Origin: Sphingomonas sp.
GTDB lineage: Bacteria > Pseudomonadota > Alphaproteobacteria > Sphingomonadales > Sphingomonadaceae
DNA length: 12,561 nucleotides
Assembly (NCBI GenBank): GCA_021154945.1
Contig: JAJNQF010000299.1
Span: 1 to 12,561, forward strand
Direction: 5' to 3'
Below the pieces are notes generated by a model. It did not search any database. It was given only the letters and a program-made list of their open reading frames with translations, and was not told the DNA's origin. Shown here piece by piece: positions 6,483 through 12,561 of this stretch (positions within the stretch are counted from its first letter, which is position 1; the number at the start of each line of letters is the position of its first letter). Both the position numbers and the translations under genes were made by a program.

Positions 6483-7892
6483 ATGGATATCAGCAAATCT
6501 TCATTCGGGCCCTGCTTCTTCGTCGGCATCGGCGGCTCGGGCATGATGCCGCTCGCGATGATCCTCGCGGGGCGCGGCGCGACCGTCGCGGGATCGGACC
6601 GCAACCTCGACCAGGGCCGCGTGCCCGCCAAGTTCGACGACCTTGCCGCCAAGGGTGTCTCGCTGTTCCCGCAGGACGGCAGCGGAATCATTTCGGCGGA
6701 TCAGTTGGTGATTGCTTCCGCGGCGATCGAGGCGAGCGTGCCGGACATGATCGCGGCGGATGCGCTCGGCTGCACCCGCTCGACCCGCGCGGCGATGCTG
6801 GCGTCGCTGTTCAACGACAGCCGGTTGCCGATCGGTGTCGCGGGGACGAGCGGCAAGTCGACCGTTACGGGCATGATCGGCTGGATATTGCATGCGGTCG
6901 GGCGCGATCCGACGGTGATGAACGGCGCGGTCATGAAGAACTTCGCCACCGCCGACGCGCCGTTCGCGAGCGCGCTGGTCGGGGAAGGCGATGCGTTCGT
7001 CAGCGAGGTGGACGAGAGCGACGGGTCGATCGCCGCCTATGCGCCGAAGATCGCGGTGCTCAATAATGTCAGCCTCGATCACAAGTCGCTTGAGGAGCTG
7101 CGCGTGCTGTTCGGGGACTTCGTCGCGAAGGCCGAGACGGCGGTGGTGAATGCCAATGATCCCGACGCCATCGCACTCACCGCCCGCTTGCCGCGCGGTC
7201 AGGTAACGACGTTCGCGATCGACGCGTCGGCAGACCTGCGCGCCGAGAACATGAAGCCCGAGCCGTTCGCAATCCGCTTCGATCTGGTGTCGCGCGGCGT
7301 GCGGACGCCGGTGAAGCTGGCCGTGCCGGGGCGGCATAACGTGTCGAACGCGCTTGCCGCGATCGGGGCGGCGATGGCGGCGGATGTGTCGCAGACCGAT
7401 GCAGTGAAGGCGATTGCGGGGTTCACGGGCCTGCGCCGGCGCTTCGACCTGGTCGGAGAGGCTAGCGGCGTCGCGGTGATCGACGATTTTGGGCACAACC
7501 CGGACAAGATCGCCGCGACGCTCGACACGCTCCACGCGTTCCCCGGGCGGCTGCTCCTGATGTTCCAGCCGCACGGTTATGGCCCGTTGAAGGTGATGGG
7601 GCGCGAGCTGGTCGCGACGTTCGTCGAGCGGATGGCGGAGGACGATGTGCTCGTCCTGCCCGACCCGGCCTATTATGGCGGGACGGTCGTGCGCGAGATC
7701 ACCAGCGCCGATATCGTCGGCCAGATCGTCGCGGGGGGTCGCGATGCCCGGCATATCGCCGACCGGGCCGAGGCGGCTGCCGCGCTGGTGGCCGAGGCCA
7801 AGCCGGGCGACCGAATCGTCGTGATGGGCGCGCGGGACGACACGCTGAGCGTGCTGGCGGCGGGAATGGTCGACGCGCTGGCTGCTCGCTGA
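6483..7892 (+). CDS. Mur ligase family protein, MurC/Mpl-like
   Basis: Mur ligases join an amino acid or peptide to UDP-MurNAc using ATP; Mpl reattaches the recycled tripeptide. The 469-residue product has three Mur domains: a Rossmann-type N-terminal domain (FVGIGGSGM, 13-21), a central ATPase domain with P-loop GTSGKST (121-127), EVDESD (175-180) and NNVSLDH (194-200), and a C-terminal domain with PGRHNVSNALAA (282-293), RRRFDLVGE (318-326), DDFGHNP (334-340) and FQPHGYGP (361-368). Typical MurC and Mpl read GTHGKT, DDYGHHP or DDFAHHP and, in MurC, FQPHRY. So several signature positions differ and it is probably not the housekeeping MurC. Its divergence from an LD-carboxypeptidase-like gene favours an Mpl-type role; another acceptor is possible. 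The start is the ATG that matches the family N terminus; an ATG at 6375 is in frame but would overlap the opposite gene. The next gene follows after 25 bases. Confidence 0.85.
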   Translation: MDISKSSFGPCFFVGIGGSGMMPLAMILAGRGATVAGSDRNLDQGRVPAKFDDLAAKGVSLFPQDGSGIISADQLVIASAAIEASVPDMIAADALGCTRSTRAAMLASLFNDSRLPIGVAGTSGKSTVTGMIGWILHAVGRDPTVMNGAVMKNFATADAPFASALVGEGDAFVSEVDESDGSIAAYAPKIAVLNNVSLDHKSLEELRVLFGDFVAKAETAVVNANDPDAIALTARLPRGQVTTFAIDASADLRAENMKPEPFAIRFDLVSRGVRTPVKLAVPGRHNVSNALAAIGAAMAADVSQTDAVKAIAGFTGLRRRFDLVGEASGVAVIDDFGHNPDKIAATLDTLHAFPGRLLLMFQPHGYGPLKVMGRELVATFVERMAEDDVLVLPDPAYYGGTVVREITSADIVGQIVAGGRDARHIADRAEAAAALVAEAKPGDRIVVMGARDDTLSVLAAGMVDALAAR

Positions 7893-7917
7893 TAGGATGC
7901 GCGACAGGAGACTGCCG

Positions 7918-8172
7918 ATGTTCCGCCGCCTGTTCCTCGATCACCCTGCCACCGTCGGCGAGAGCTATGCCGAGCATTTTGGGGTCGCCAGCCGGTTCGG
8001 CGTGACAATGATCAAGGGCGGGCTCGGCGCGCTGGTCCATGCGTTCGTGCCGGCCTTGTGCAAGACGCGGGGGAGCGAGACGGTCGCAGACCTGCACCGC
8101 CAGATGGTCGAGAAGCGCGGCGCGGTCGCGGCCGATCAGACGCAAATGAAGACGGTCGAATTTATCATCTAA
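7918..8172 (+). CDS. Small DUF6356-like protein of unknown function
   Basis: 84 residues. The N terminus MFRRLFLDHP, the middle ESYAEHF...RFG and the hydrophobic stretch TMIKGGLGALVHAFVPALC (about 32-50) match what I recall of DUF6356, a short family found in sphingomonads. The stretch could be one membrane segment or an amphipathic hairpin. The C-terminal third is charged. ATG at 7918 is preferred to the in-frame ATG at 7897 because AGGAG stands 7 bases before it and the family begins there. It follows the Mur ligase by 25 bases and is probably co-transcribed. No function can be assigned. Confidence 0.8.
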   Translation: MFRRLFLDHPATVGESYAEHFGVASRFGVTMIKGGLGALVHAFVPALCKTRGSETVADLHRQMVEKRGAVAADQTQMKTVEFII

Positions 8173-8294
8173 TCCGCATCTTACGGCGCGCGAGAGCGCC
8201 CAGTCCAAAAAGAAGGTTAGGCAGGGTTAGGCCAAGAGCGAGTTCGCTCGGGCTGCGGCGTCGCCTGTCCTGTCGACATGCACGCTTGGCACTT

Positions 8295-8346
8295 TGTAAA
8301 GCTTGGTTGACAGGGTAGCTTGCCGCCATGTAAAGCACGCTTGTCC
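8295..8346 (+). promoter_or_regulatory. Promoter with two operator-like sites before the membrane protein/XRE operon
   Basis: The -35 box is a perfect TTGACA (8307-8312), with TGTAAA (8329-8334) as -10 after 16 bases; transcription would begin near 8341. Two 18-base sites start with the same TGTAAAGC, at 8295-8312 and 8329-8346. The first is nearly palindromic (TGTAAA, 6 bases, TTGACA) and covers the -35; the second covers the -10. They start 34 bases apart. This layout fits repression by the XRE protein encoded second in the operon, though no binding data are available. Confidence 0.6.
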
Positions 8347-8365
8347 TTAATCAGGGAGACCCACC

Positions 8366-8782
8366 GTGCTCACCATGCGACAAGCCAACCGCCGCTATCT
8401 CAATCGCTTCATCCCCAGCATGACCTGCTACGCGGTGTTCCTGTTGGGATCGAACATGGTCGAGGCGGCCTACGCGCCGACCGGGGCCCCGCTCATTGCG
8501 CTCGCGATTCTGCCGGCGCTGCCGATCATCGCGGTCATCTGGGCGATGGGGATGGCGATCGTCGAACAGCCGGACGAGTATGTGCGGGCCAAACTGATCC
8601 ACGCCATGCTCATCGCGACTGCCTTGATGTTGTCGGTCATGACGGTGTGGAGCTTTCTCGAGGATACCGGCGCGGTGCCGCACAAGCCCGTCCACCTCGC
8701 CTTTCCCTTGTGGTGCGCCGGCTTGCTGGTCGGTCAGGTCTGGCTGTGGGCGCGTGACCGGATCGCGGGTCGCGAGGCATGA
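8366..8782 (+). CDS. Four-helix membrane protein upstream of an XRE regulator, function unknown
   Basis: 138 residues with four likely membrane segments (about 17-35, 43-66, 77-98 and 109-127), short loops, a basic N terminus and a basic C-terminal tail. No catalytic motif is recognised. A GTG start at 8366 is chosen because AGGGAG lies 7 bases upstream; the ATG three codons later would be 16 bases away. The stop codon overlaps the start of the XRE gene in an ATGA, so the two are translationally coupled. Small multi-helix membrane proteins paired with this kind of short XRE regulator recur in many bacteria, and the membrane protein may modulate the regulator or be its main target. That role is inference. 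Confidence 0.85.
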   Translation: MLTMRQANRRYLNRFIPSMTCYAVFLLGSNMVEAAYAPTGAPLIALAILPALPIIAVIWAMGMAIVEQPDEYVRAKLIHAMLIATALMLSVMTVWSFLEDTGAVPHKPVHLAFPLWCAGLLVGQVWLWARDRIAGREA

Positions 8783-8982
8783 AGAACCGCCTCAAAGTGC
8801 TGCGCGCCGAGCGCGACTGGAGCCAGAGCGACTTGGCCGAGCGCCTCGAAGTCTCGCGGCAGAGCGTCAATGCGATCGAGACGGGGCGCTACGATCCGTC
8901 GCTGCCGCTGGCGTTCAAGATCGCCGAACTGTTCGAGCTGGCCATAGAAGACATCTTCACCAGCCCGTCGAAGACGGTCTAA
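8779..8982 (+). CDS. Short XRE-family helix-turn-helix regulator (YozG-type)
   Basis: 67 residues, almost all of it a Cro/CI-type DNA-binding domain: LRAERDWSQSDLAERLEVSRQSVNAIETGRYDPS covers helices 1-4, with the recognition helix around SRQSVNAIE (26-34) and the typical tail PLAFKIAELF...IEDIF. There is no ligand-binding domain, so dimerisation or a partner protein probably controls it. Its start overlaps the stop of the membrane protein gene by four bases, and the hydrolase gene follows after 10 bases. The likely target is the repeated TGTAAAGC site in the operon promoter. The family is certain; the target is inferred. Confidence 0.95.
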   Translation: MKNRLKVLRAERDWSQSDLAERLEVSRQSVNAIETGRYDPSLPLAFKIAELFELAIEDIFTSPSKTV

Positions 8983-8992
8983 AGCTGGTGGC

Positions 8993-9748
8993 ATGACTGA
9001 TATCGCTCCCGCCGCCGCCGCCACACCTCCCGTCAAGGAGCGCCCTCGCCTCGCCTATCACCACACGCCCGGTACCGGCCCGACGATCGTGTTCCTGTCG
9101 GGGTACGCGTCGGACATGACGGGCACCAAGGCGGTGACGCTGGAGGCCTGGGCGAAGTCCGAGGGACGGGCGTTTCTGCGATTCGATTATGGCGGGTGCG
9201 GACAGAGCGAGGGGGCGTTCGAGGACCAGACGCTGGTCGACTGGCGCGACGACGTGCTGGCGATGATCGATGCGCTCGTGGAGGACTCGGCAATTCTCGT
9301 CGGATCGTCGCTGGGCGGGTGGCTGATGCTGCTCGCGGCGAAGATGCGGCCGGATCTCGTGAAGGGGCTGGTCGGGGTCGCGCCGGCGCCGGACTTCACC
9401 GACTGGGGCTTCACCACTGACGAGAAGATGGCGCTGCTGAGCAACGGGCGGATCGAGCGCAAGAACCCTTACGGTCCCGAGCCTACCGTCTACACCCGTG
9501 CGTTCTGGTCTTCGGGCGAGGCGAACCGGCTGATGTTCGGCGAGATCGCCTTCGACGGCCCGGTGCGGCTGGTGCAGGGGCAGCGCGATCCGGACGTGCC
9601 GTGGCAGCGGACCGCGCGGCTCGCCGAGCTGTTGCGTTCAGCCGATGTGCAGACATGGCTGGTCAAGGACGGCGATCACCGCCTGTCGCGCGATAGCGAC
9701 ATTTCCCTCATCATCCGGGCGGTCGAGGATGTGATCGCCGCCCTATGA
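8993..9748 (+). CDS. Alpha/beta hydrolase, ABHD10-like
   Basis: 251 residues with a full alpha/beta-hydrolase fold. The core is IVFLSGYASDMTGTK (32-46, oxyanion region), FLRFDYGGCGQSEG (61-74), the nucleophile elbow GSSLGG with Ser106, the acid in VQGQRDPDVPW (Asp199) and His229 in DGDHRLS. The SGYASDM and FDYxGxGxSxG patterns are those of the ABHD10 group, whose mammalian member acts as an acyl-thioesterase and glucuronide esterase. The bacterial substrate is unknown. No signal peptide is seen; the N terminus is a short Ala/Pro-rich tail. A GGTGG precedes the ATG weakly. Its stop overlaps the next start in an ATGA. It is the third gene of the XRE operon by spacing, which may be chance or may tie it to the same control. 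Confidence 0.9.
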   Translation: MTDIAPAAAATPPVKERPRLAYHHTPGTGPTIVFLSGYASDMTGTKAVTLEAWAKSEGRAFLRFDYGGCGQSEGAFEDQTLVDWRDDVLAMIDALVEDSAILVGSSLGGWLMLLAAKMRPDLVKGLVGVAPAPDFTDWGFTTDEKMALLSNGRIERKNPYGPEPTVYTRAFWSSGEANRLMFGEIAFDGPVRLVQGQRDPDVPWQRTARLAELLRSADVQTWLVKDGDHRLSRDSDISLIIRAVEDVIAAL

Positions 9749-10488
9749 TCCCGATTTTGCTCGTTCTCGCCGCGGCTCAAGCCGGCCCCGTCGATGCGCA
9801 GGAGGGGCGGTTTCGGCAATGCGTCGCGCTGACCCGGACCGATCCGGCAGCGGCGCGTGCCGAAGCCGGGCGCTGGCGGATATCCGGCGGGCGGTATTTT
9901 GCGCGGGAATGCGCGGGGATCGCATTTGCGGCGGAGAAGAGCTGGCCTTCGGCGGCGGTTGAGTTCGAGGAAGCGGCGCGCGCGGCGCAGCTTGCCAAGG
10001 ATGCGCGGGCGGCGAATTACTGGGCGCAGGCGGGGAACGCGTGGCTCGCTGCGGCGCAACCGGCCAAGGCGCGCACGGCACTCGATTCGGCGCTGACCGC
10101 GGGGACGCTGACCGGCTTGCCGTTGGGCGAGGCGCAACTCGATCACGCGCGGGCGCTGGTGGCGACGGGCGATCTGGAATCGGCGCGGACCGATATCGAT
10201 CTGGCGCTGACCAATGCCGCGGACGATCCGCTCGCGTGGCTGTTGTCGGCGACGCTGGCGCGGCGCGAGGGGAATCCGGCGCGCGCGAAGAAGGATATCG
10301 GCGAGGCGTTGCGGCGATCGGCGGACGATGCTTCGGTGCAGCTGGAGGCGGGAAATATCGCAGCCTTGGCGGGCGACGAGGATGGCGCGCGGGCGGCTTG
10401 GGGGCAGGCGGCGCGGCTGGCACCGGATACGCCGGTGGGGCGGAGTGCGGTGGCGGCGTTGCGGCAGTTCGATACGCCGGCGAAGTAG
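9745..10488 (+). CDS. Exported TPR-like repeat protein
   Basis: 247 residues, very Ala-rich. Residues 1-13 are hydrophobic and end in AAAQAG, which looks like a short signal peptide, though the usual positive N-terminal charge is missing. The rest is a helical repeat protein: pairs of helices of roughly 34 residues with Ala/Gly/Leu at TPR-like positions, for example NYWAQAGNAWLAAAQPAKARTALDSAL, ALVATGDLESARTDIDLALT, LLSATLARREGNPARAKKDI and AGNIAALAGDEDGARAAWGQA. This suggests four to five tetratricopeptide repeats used in protein contacts, probably in the periplasm. It starts inside the stop codon of the hydrolase gene (ATGA overlap) and ends just before the inverted repeat at 10501. No specific partner can be named. 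Confidence 0.8.
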   Translation: MIPILLVLAAAQAGPVDAQEGRFRQCVALTRTDPAAARAEAGRWRISGGRYFARECAGIAFAAEKSWPSAAVEFEEAARAAQLAKDARAANYWAQAGNAWLAAAQPAKARTALDSALTAGTLTGLPLGEAQLDHARALVATGDLESARTDIDLALTNAADDPLAWLLSATLARREGNPARAKKDIGEALRRSADDASVQLEAGNIAALAGDEDGARAAWGQAARLAPDTPVGRSAVAALRQFDTPAK

Positions 10489-10500
10489 GGTGACGTTGCT

Positions 10501-10601
10501 CCCCTCCTGGAAGGGAGGGGTTGGGGGTGGGTTGGCTGGTGGGGCACGGTATCGCCAGCCAACTGGCCTACCCACCCCCGGCCCCTCCCTTTCAGGAGGG
10601 G
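10501..10601. repeat. 101-base inverted repeat with G-quadruplex-capable arms
   Basis: The left arm begins CCCCTCCTGGAAGGGAGGGG and continues with a GGGGGTGGG run. The right arm, read on the minus strand, begins CCCCTCCTGAAAGGGAGGGG followed by CCGGGGGTGGG. The inner parts GGCTGG and CCAGCC also pair. Each arm has four G-runs with 1-2 base loops (10513-10531 on the plus strand, mirrored on the minus strand). A lone core copy lies at 2435-2455, and similar elements are, from memory, widespread in sphingomonads and other alphaproteobacteria. It separates the XRE/hydrolase/TPR group from gloA. No T-tract follows. Confidence 0.85.
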
Positions 10602-10678
10602 GGAAGAACTGGGGTGCGGCCCTTTCACGGCCTTGCCCCCGTCCCTATCTGCTGGTCCGAACAACCCTCGGAGCAAGC

Positions 10679-11095
10679 ATGAAATACCTCCACACGATGA
10701 TCCGCGTGAGCGATCCGGCGAAGACGATCGCGTTCTTCGAGCTGCTCGGGCTGAAGGAGGTCCGGCGAATGGAGAACGAGAAGGGGCGGTTCACGCTGAT
10801 CTTCCTTTCGGCGCCCGGCGACGAGGGCGCCGAGGTCGAGCTTACGCACAATTGGGATCCCGAAGAATATGGCGAGGGGCGCAATTTCGGCCACTTGGCG
10901 TACCGCGTCGACAATATCTACGACACTTGCCAGCGGCTGATGGACTCTGGCGTGACGATCAACCGGCCGCCGCGCGACGGGCACATGGCGTTCGTGCGGA
11001 CCCCCGACAATATCTCGATCGAGCTGTTGCAGGCGGACGGCGCACTCGATCCCGCCGAGCCGTGGGCTTCGATGCCGAACACTGGCAAGTGGTGA
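10679..11095 (+). CDS. gloA: Lactoylglutathione lyase (glyoxalase I)
   Basis: This enzyme isomerises the methylglyoxal-glutathione hemithioacetal to S-lactoylglutathione. The 138-residue product has the two beta-alpha-beta-beta-beta modules of the short bacterial type. The four metal ligands are in place: His5 (MKYLH), Glu54 (VELTHNW), His72 (NFGHLAYRV) and Glu115 (ISIELLQ). The absence of the extra loops of the zinc form suggests the nickel/cobalt-dependent class, as in E. coli. CGGAG stands 5 bases before the ATG. The C-terminal tail (EPWASMPNTGKW) is typical of alphaproteobacterial members. gloB follows after 7 bases, so the product passes directly to the next enzyme of the pathway. Confidence 0.96.
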   Translation: MKYLHTMIRVSDPAKTIAFFELLGLKEVRRMENEKGRFTLIFLSAPGDEGAEVELTHNWDPEEYGEGRNFGHLAYRVDNIYDTCQRLMDSGVTINRPPRDGHMAFVRTPDNISIELLQADGALDPAEPWASMPNTGKW

Positions 11096-11102
11096 CACGC
11101 TA

Positions 11103-11828
11103 ATGCTCGATATCGTCCGCGTGCCGGTGCTTTCCGACAATTACGCCTGGCTGATCCACGACACCGTCTCGGGCGAGACGGTGGTGGTAGATCCGGGCGA
11201 GGCGGGGCCGGTGATCGCCGCCGCGAAGAAGCGCGACTGGCGGATCGACCGGGTGTGGACGACGCACTGGCATCCCGATCACACCGGCGGGAATGCCGAG
11301 ATGAAGGCGTATGGCGCAACGATCATCGGCCCGGCGGCGGAGGCGGACAAGATCCCGACGCTCGACGAACAGGTGCGCGAGGGCGACATCGTGCGTCTTG
11401 GTGAACACGAGGCGACCGTGATGACCGTGCCCGGCCACACGCAGGGGCATATCGCGTTCCACTTCGCGGACGATGCGGCGATCTTCACTGGGGATACGCT
11501 GTTCGCGATGGGCTGTGGACGGCTGTTCGAGGGGACGCCGGGGGATATGTTCGCGAACATGCAGCGCTATGCGGTACTGCCCGACGAGACCGAGGTGTTC
11601 TGCGGGCATGAATATACGCAGAGCAACGGGCGGTATGCGCTGGTCGCCGAGCCGGACAATGCGGCGATCGTGACGCGGATGGCTGAGGTCGACGCGTTGC
11701 GCGCGAAGGGCGAGCCTACCGTGCCGACGACGATCGAGCTCGAGCGGGCGACAAACCCGTTCCTGCGGGCGACGTCTGTCGAGCAACTGGCGGGCTATCG
11801 TGCGGCGAAGGATGATTTTCCCGGGTAA
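11103..11828 (+). CDS. gloB: Hydroxyacylglutathione hydrolase (glyoxalase II)
   Basis: It hydrolyses S-lactoylglutathione to D-lactate and glutathione, completing methylglyoxal removal begun by the upstream gloA product. The 241-residue protein is a metallo-beta-lactamase-fold enzyme with the metal motif THWHPDH (54-60), then VPGHTQGH, the bridging Asp in FTGDTLF, the GRLFEG region and the CGHEYT histidine. The C-terminal helical part with the TNPFLR signature is the glutathione-binding domain of true glyoxalase II, which separates it from other members of the superfamily. The N-terminal VPVLSDNYAWLI is also typical. It forms a two-gene unit with gloA; a lipoprotein gene follows after 40 bases with its own strong ribosome binding site. 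Confidence 0.97.
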   Translation: MLDIVRVPVLSDNYAWLIHDTVSGETVVVDPGEAGPVIAAAKKRDWRIDRVWTTHWHPDHTGGNAEMKAYGATIIGPAAEADKIPTLDEQVREGDIVRLGEHEATVMTVPGHTQGHIAFHFADDAAIFTGDTLFAMGCGRLFEGTPGDMFANMQRYAVLPDETEVFCGHEYTQSNGRYALVAEPDNAAIVTRMAEVDALRAKGEPTVPTTIELERATNPFLRATSVEQLAGYRAAKDDFPG

Positions 11829-11868
11829 AAGGCGTAAGAGAATGGCGGGGGTTTTGAGGAGCGTTGCG

Positions 11869-12285
11869 ATGCGGATGCGGACCCTGCCACTCTTGATGCT
11901 GCCGGCTGTAGTGCTGGGCGCGTGTACGCAGACCCAGGCAGAGGTCGAACGCGCGCAGGTGCGCGACGCTGGCGTGCAGGAGAAGCTCGCAAAGGAACTG
12001 GCCGGGCTGGTGCCCGGCAAGCCCGAGACGTGCATCAGCCAGTTCCCGCAGAAGCAGAGTTCGGGCTACGGCGCGACGATCCTGTACCGCGTCAATAACG
12101 GGCTGGTGTATCGCAGCGACACCGTCGGCGGGTGCGAGGGGATCGGGCGGGGTGACATCCTCGTGACGCGGACGCCGAGCGGGCAGCTTTGCCGCGGCGA
12201 CATCGCGCAGACATTCGACCAGTCGTCGCGGTTTCCGACCGGGAGTTGCAGCTTTGGTGAGTTCGTGCCGTATCGGAAGCCGTGA
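11869..12285 (+). CDS. Small lipoprotein of unknown function, first of a tandem pair
   Basis: 138 residues. A basic N terminus and hydrophobic stretch end in the lipobox LGAC, so Cys19 should be lipidated; Thr at +2 suggests the outer membrane. A helical charged segment (20-50) leads to a compact domain with cysteines at 55, 89, 108 and 127, which may form two disulfides. Landmarks are TILYRVNNGLVYR (70-82), a GGC at 87-89, GQLCRGD (105-111) and the end EFVPYRKP. GAGGAG lies 7 bases before the ATG at 11869; ATGs further upstream in frame (11800, 11842) would overlap gloB or lack a site. The next gene is a clear paralogue. It loosely resembles families such as DUF6491, but I am not sure of that. 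Confidence 0.88.
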   Translation: MRMRTLPLLMLPAVVLGACTQTQAEVERAQVRDAGVQEKLAKELAGLVPGKPETCISQFPQKQSSGYGATILYRVNNGLVYRSDTVGGCEGIGRGDILVTRTPSGQLCRGDIAQTFDQSSRFPTGSCSFGEFVPYRKP

Positions 12286-12561
12286 TGCGCGGGGCGGTTC
12301 TGGCGGCGGCGGGGCTGCTGACGGTGGGGATGCTCGGGGCGGGAAAGTCCGATCCGCTGGCGGGGCGGGTAGCGGGTGCGCCGGCGCGGTGCATCGATAT
12401 CCAGCGGAACGGTGGGCCTGAGATCGTCGATTCGCAGACGATCCTGTACCGGCAGTCGGGCAAGCGGATTTGGAAGACCGGGCCGGTCGGAGAGTGTGCT
12501 TCGCTGCGGCCGCTCGATACGGTGATCGTCGAGGTTTATGGCGGGCAGTTGTGCCGGAACG
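12285..12561 (+). CDS. Secreted paralogue of the preceding lipoprotein, cut by the window end
   Basis: 92 codons are present before the window ends. Its ATG shares one base with the preceding stop (TGATG), indicating translational coupling. Residues 1-20 form a signal peptide (LAAAGLLTVGMLGAG) without a lipobox cysteine, so this copy is probably periplasmic and not lipidated. The mature part parallels its neighbour: cysteines at 36, 71 and 90 match 55, 89 and 108, and TILYR (52-56) and GGQLCRN (86-92) match TILYR and GQLCRG. Function unknown; the C terminus, including any fourth cysteine, lies outside the window. Confidence 0.85.
   Translation, partial: MRGAVLAAAGLLTVGMLGAGKSDPLAGRVAGAPARCIDIQRNGGPEIVDSQTILYRQSGKRIWKTGPVGECASLRPLDTVIVEVYGGQLCRN

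Noticed and set aside
5378..7066. Plus-strand open frame of 562 codons across the repeat region
   Set aside because: It runs through tandem repeats and antisense to the S66 gene, then out of frame through the Mur ligase.
6501..7754. Minus-strand open frame of 417 codons
   Set aside because: Antisense to the Mur ligase, with Arg/His-rich composition and no motif.
8236..8249. Hairpin GAGCG-AGTT-CGCTC after the small DUF6356-like gene as a terminator
   Set aside because: Only five pairs and no T-tract on the plus strand. On the minus strand the T-run is too far away and no minus-strand gene ends here.

Overview
The window reads as ordinary chromosomal DNA of a high-GC alphaproteobacterium, most likely Sphingomonas or a close sphingomonad. 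The reasons are the style of the TonB-dependent receptor, an infC/thrS pair without adjacent ribosomal protein genes, a small protein resembling DUF6356, and intergenic palindromes of the kind common in sphingomonads. The genus is inferred from protein and repeat style, not from a marker gene.

Left part, minus strand, read right to left from 6430: an S66-family LD-carboxypeptidase-like gene (6430-5615), a repeat-filled gap, threonyl-tRNA synthetase thrS (5260-3269), translation initiation factor infC (3187-2642, apparently starting at a rare AUA codon) with a clear intrinsic terminator, a 474-base gap with palindromes and a hexanucleotide array, and the 5' 720 codons of a TonB-dependent receptor gene that runs off the left edge.

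Right part, plus strand from 6483: a MurC/Mpl-like Mur ligase divergent from the carboxypeptidase. The two could form a peptidoglycan-recycling pair: one trims the tetrapeptide, the other reattaches the tripeptide. Next come a small DUF6356-like gene, then a tightly coupled four-gene run of a four-helix membrane protein, an XRE regulator, an ABHD10-like alpha/beta hydrolase and an exported TPR-like protein. A perfect -35 promoter with repeated operator-like sites precedes this run. After a large inverted repeat comes glyoxalase I and II (gloA-gloB), which detoxify methylglyoxal with glutathione, followed by two tandem paralogous secreted proteins, the first a lipoprotein and the second cut by the right edge.

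I see no rRNA, tRNA, CRISPR array, transposase, phage gene or defence system. The points of most interest are the AUA start of infC, the XRE/membrane-protein operon with its operators, the divergent LdcA-like/Mur-ligase pair with altered motifs, two kinds of inverted-repeat element including G-quadruplex-capable arms, and the tandem lipoprotein family.
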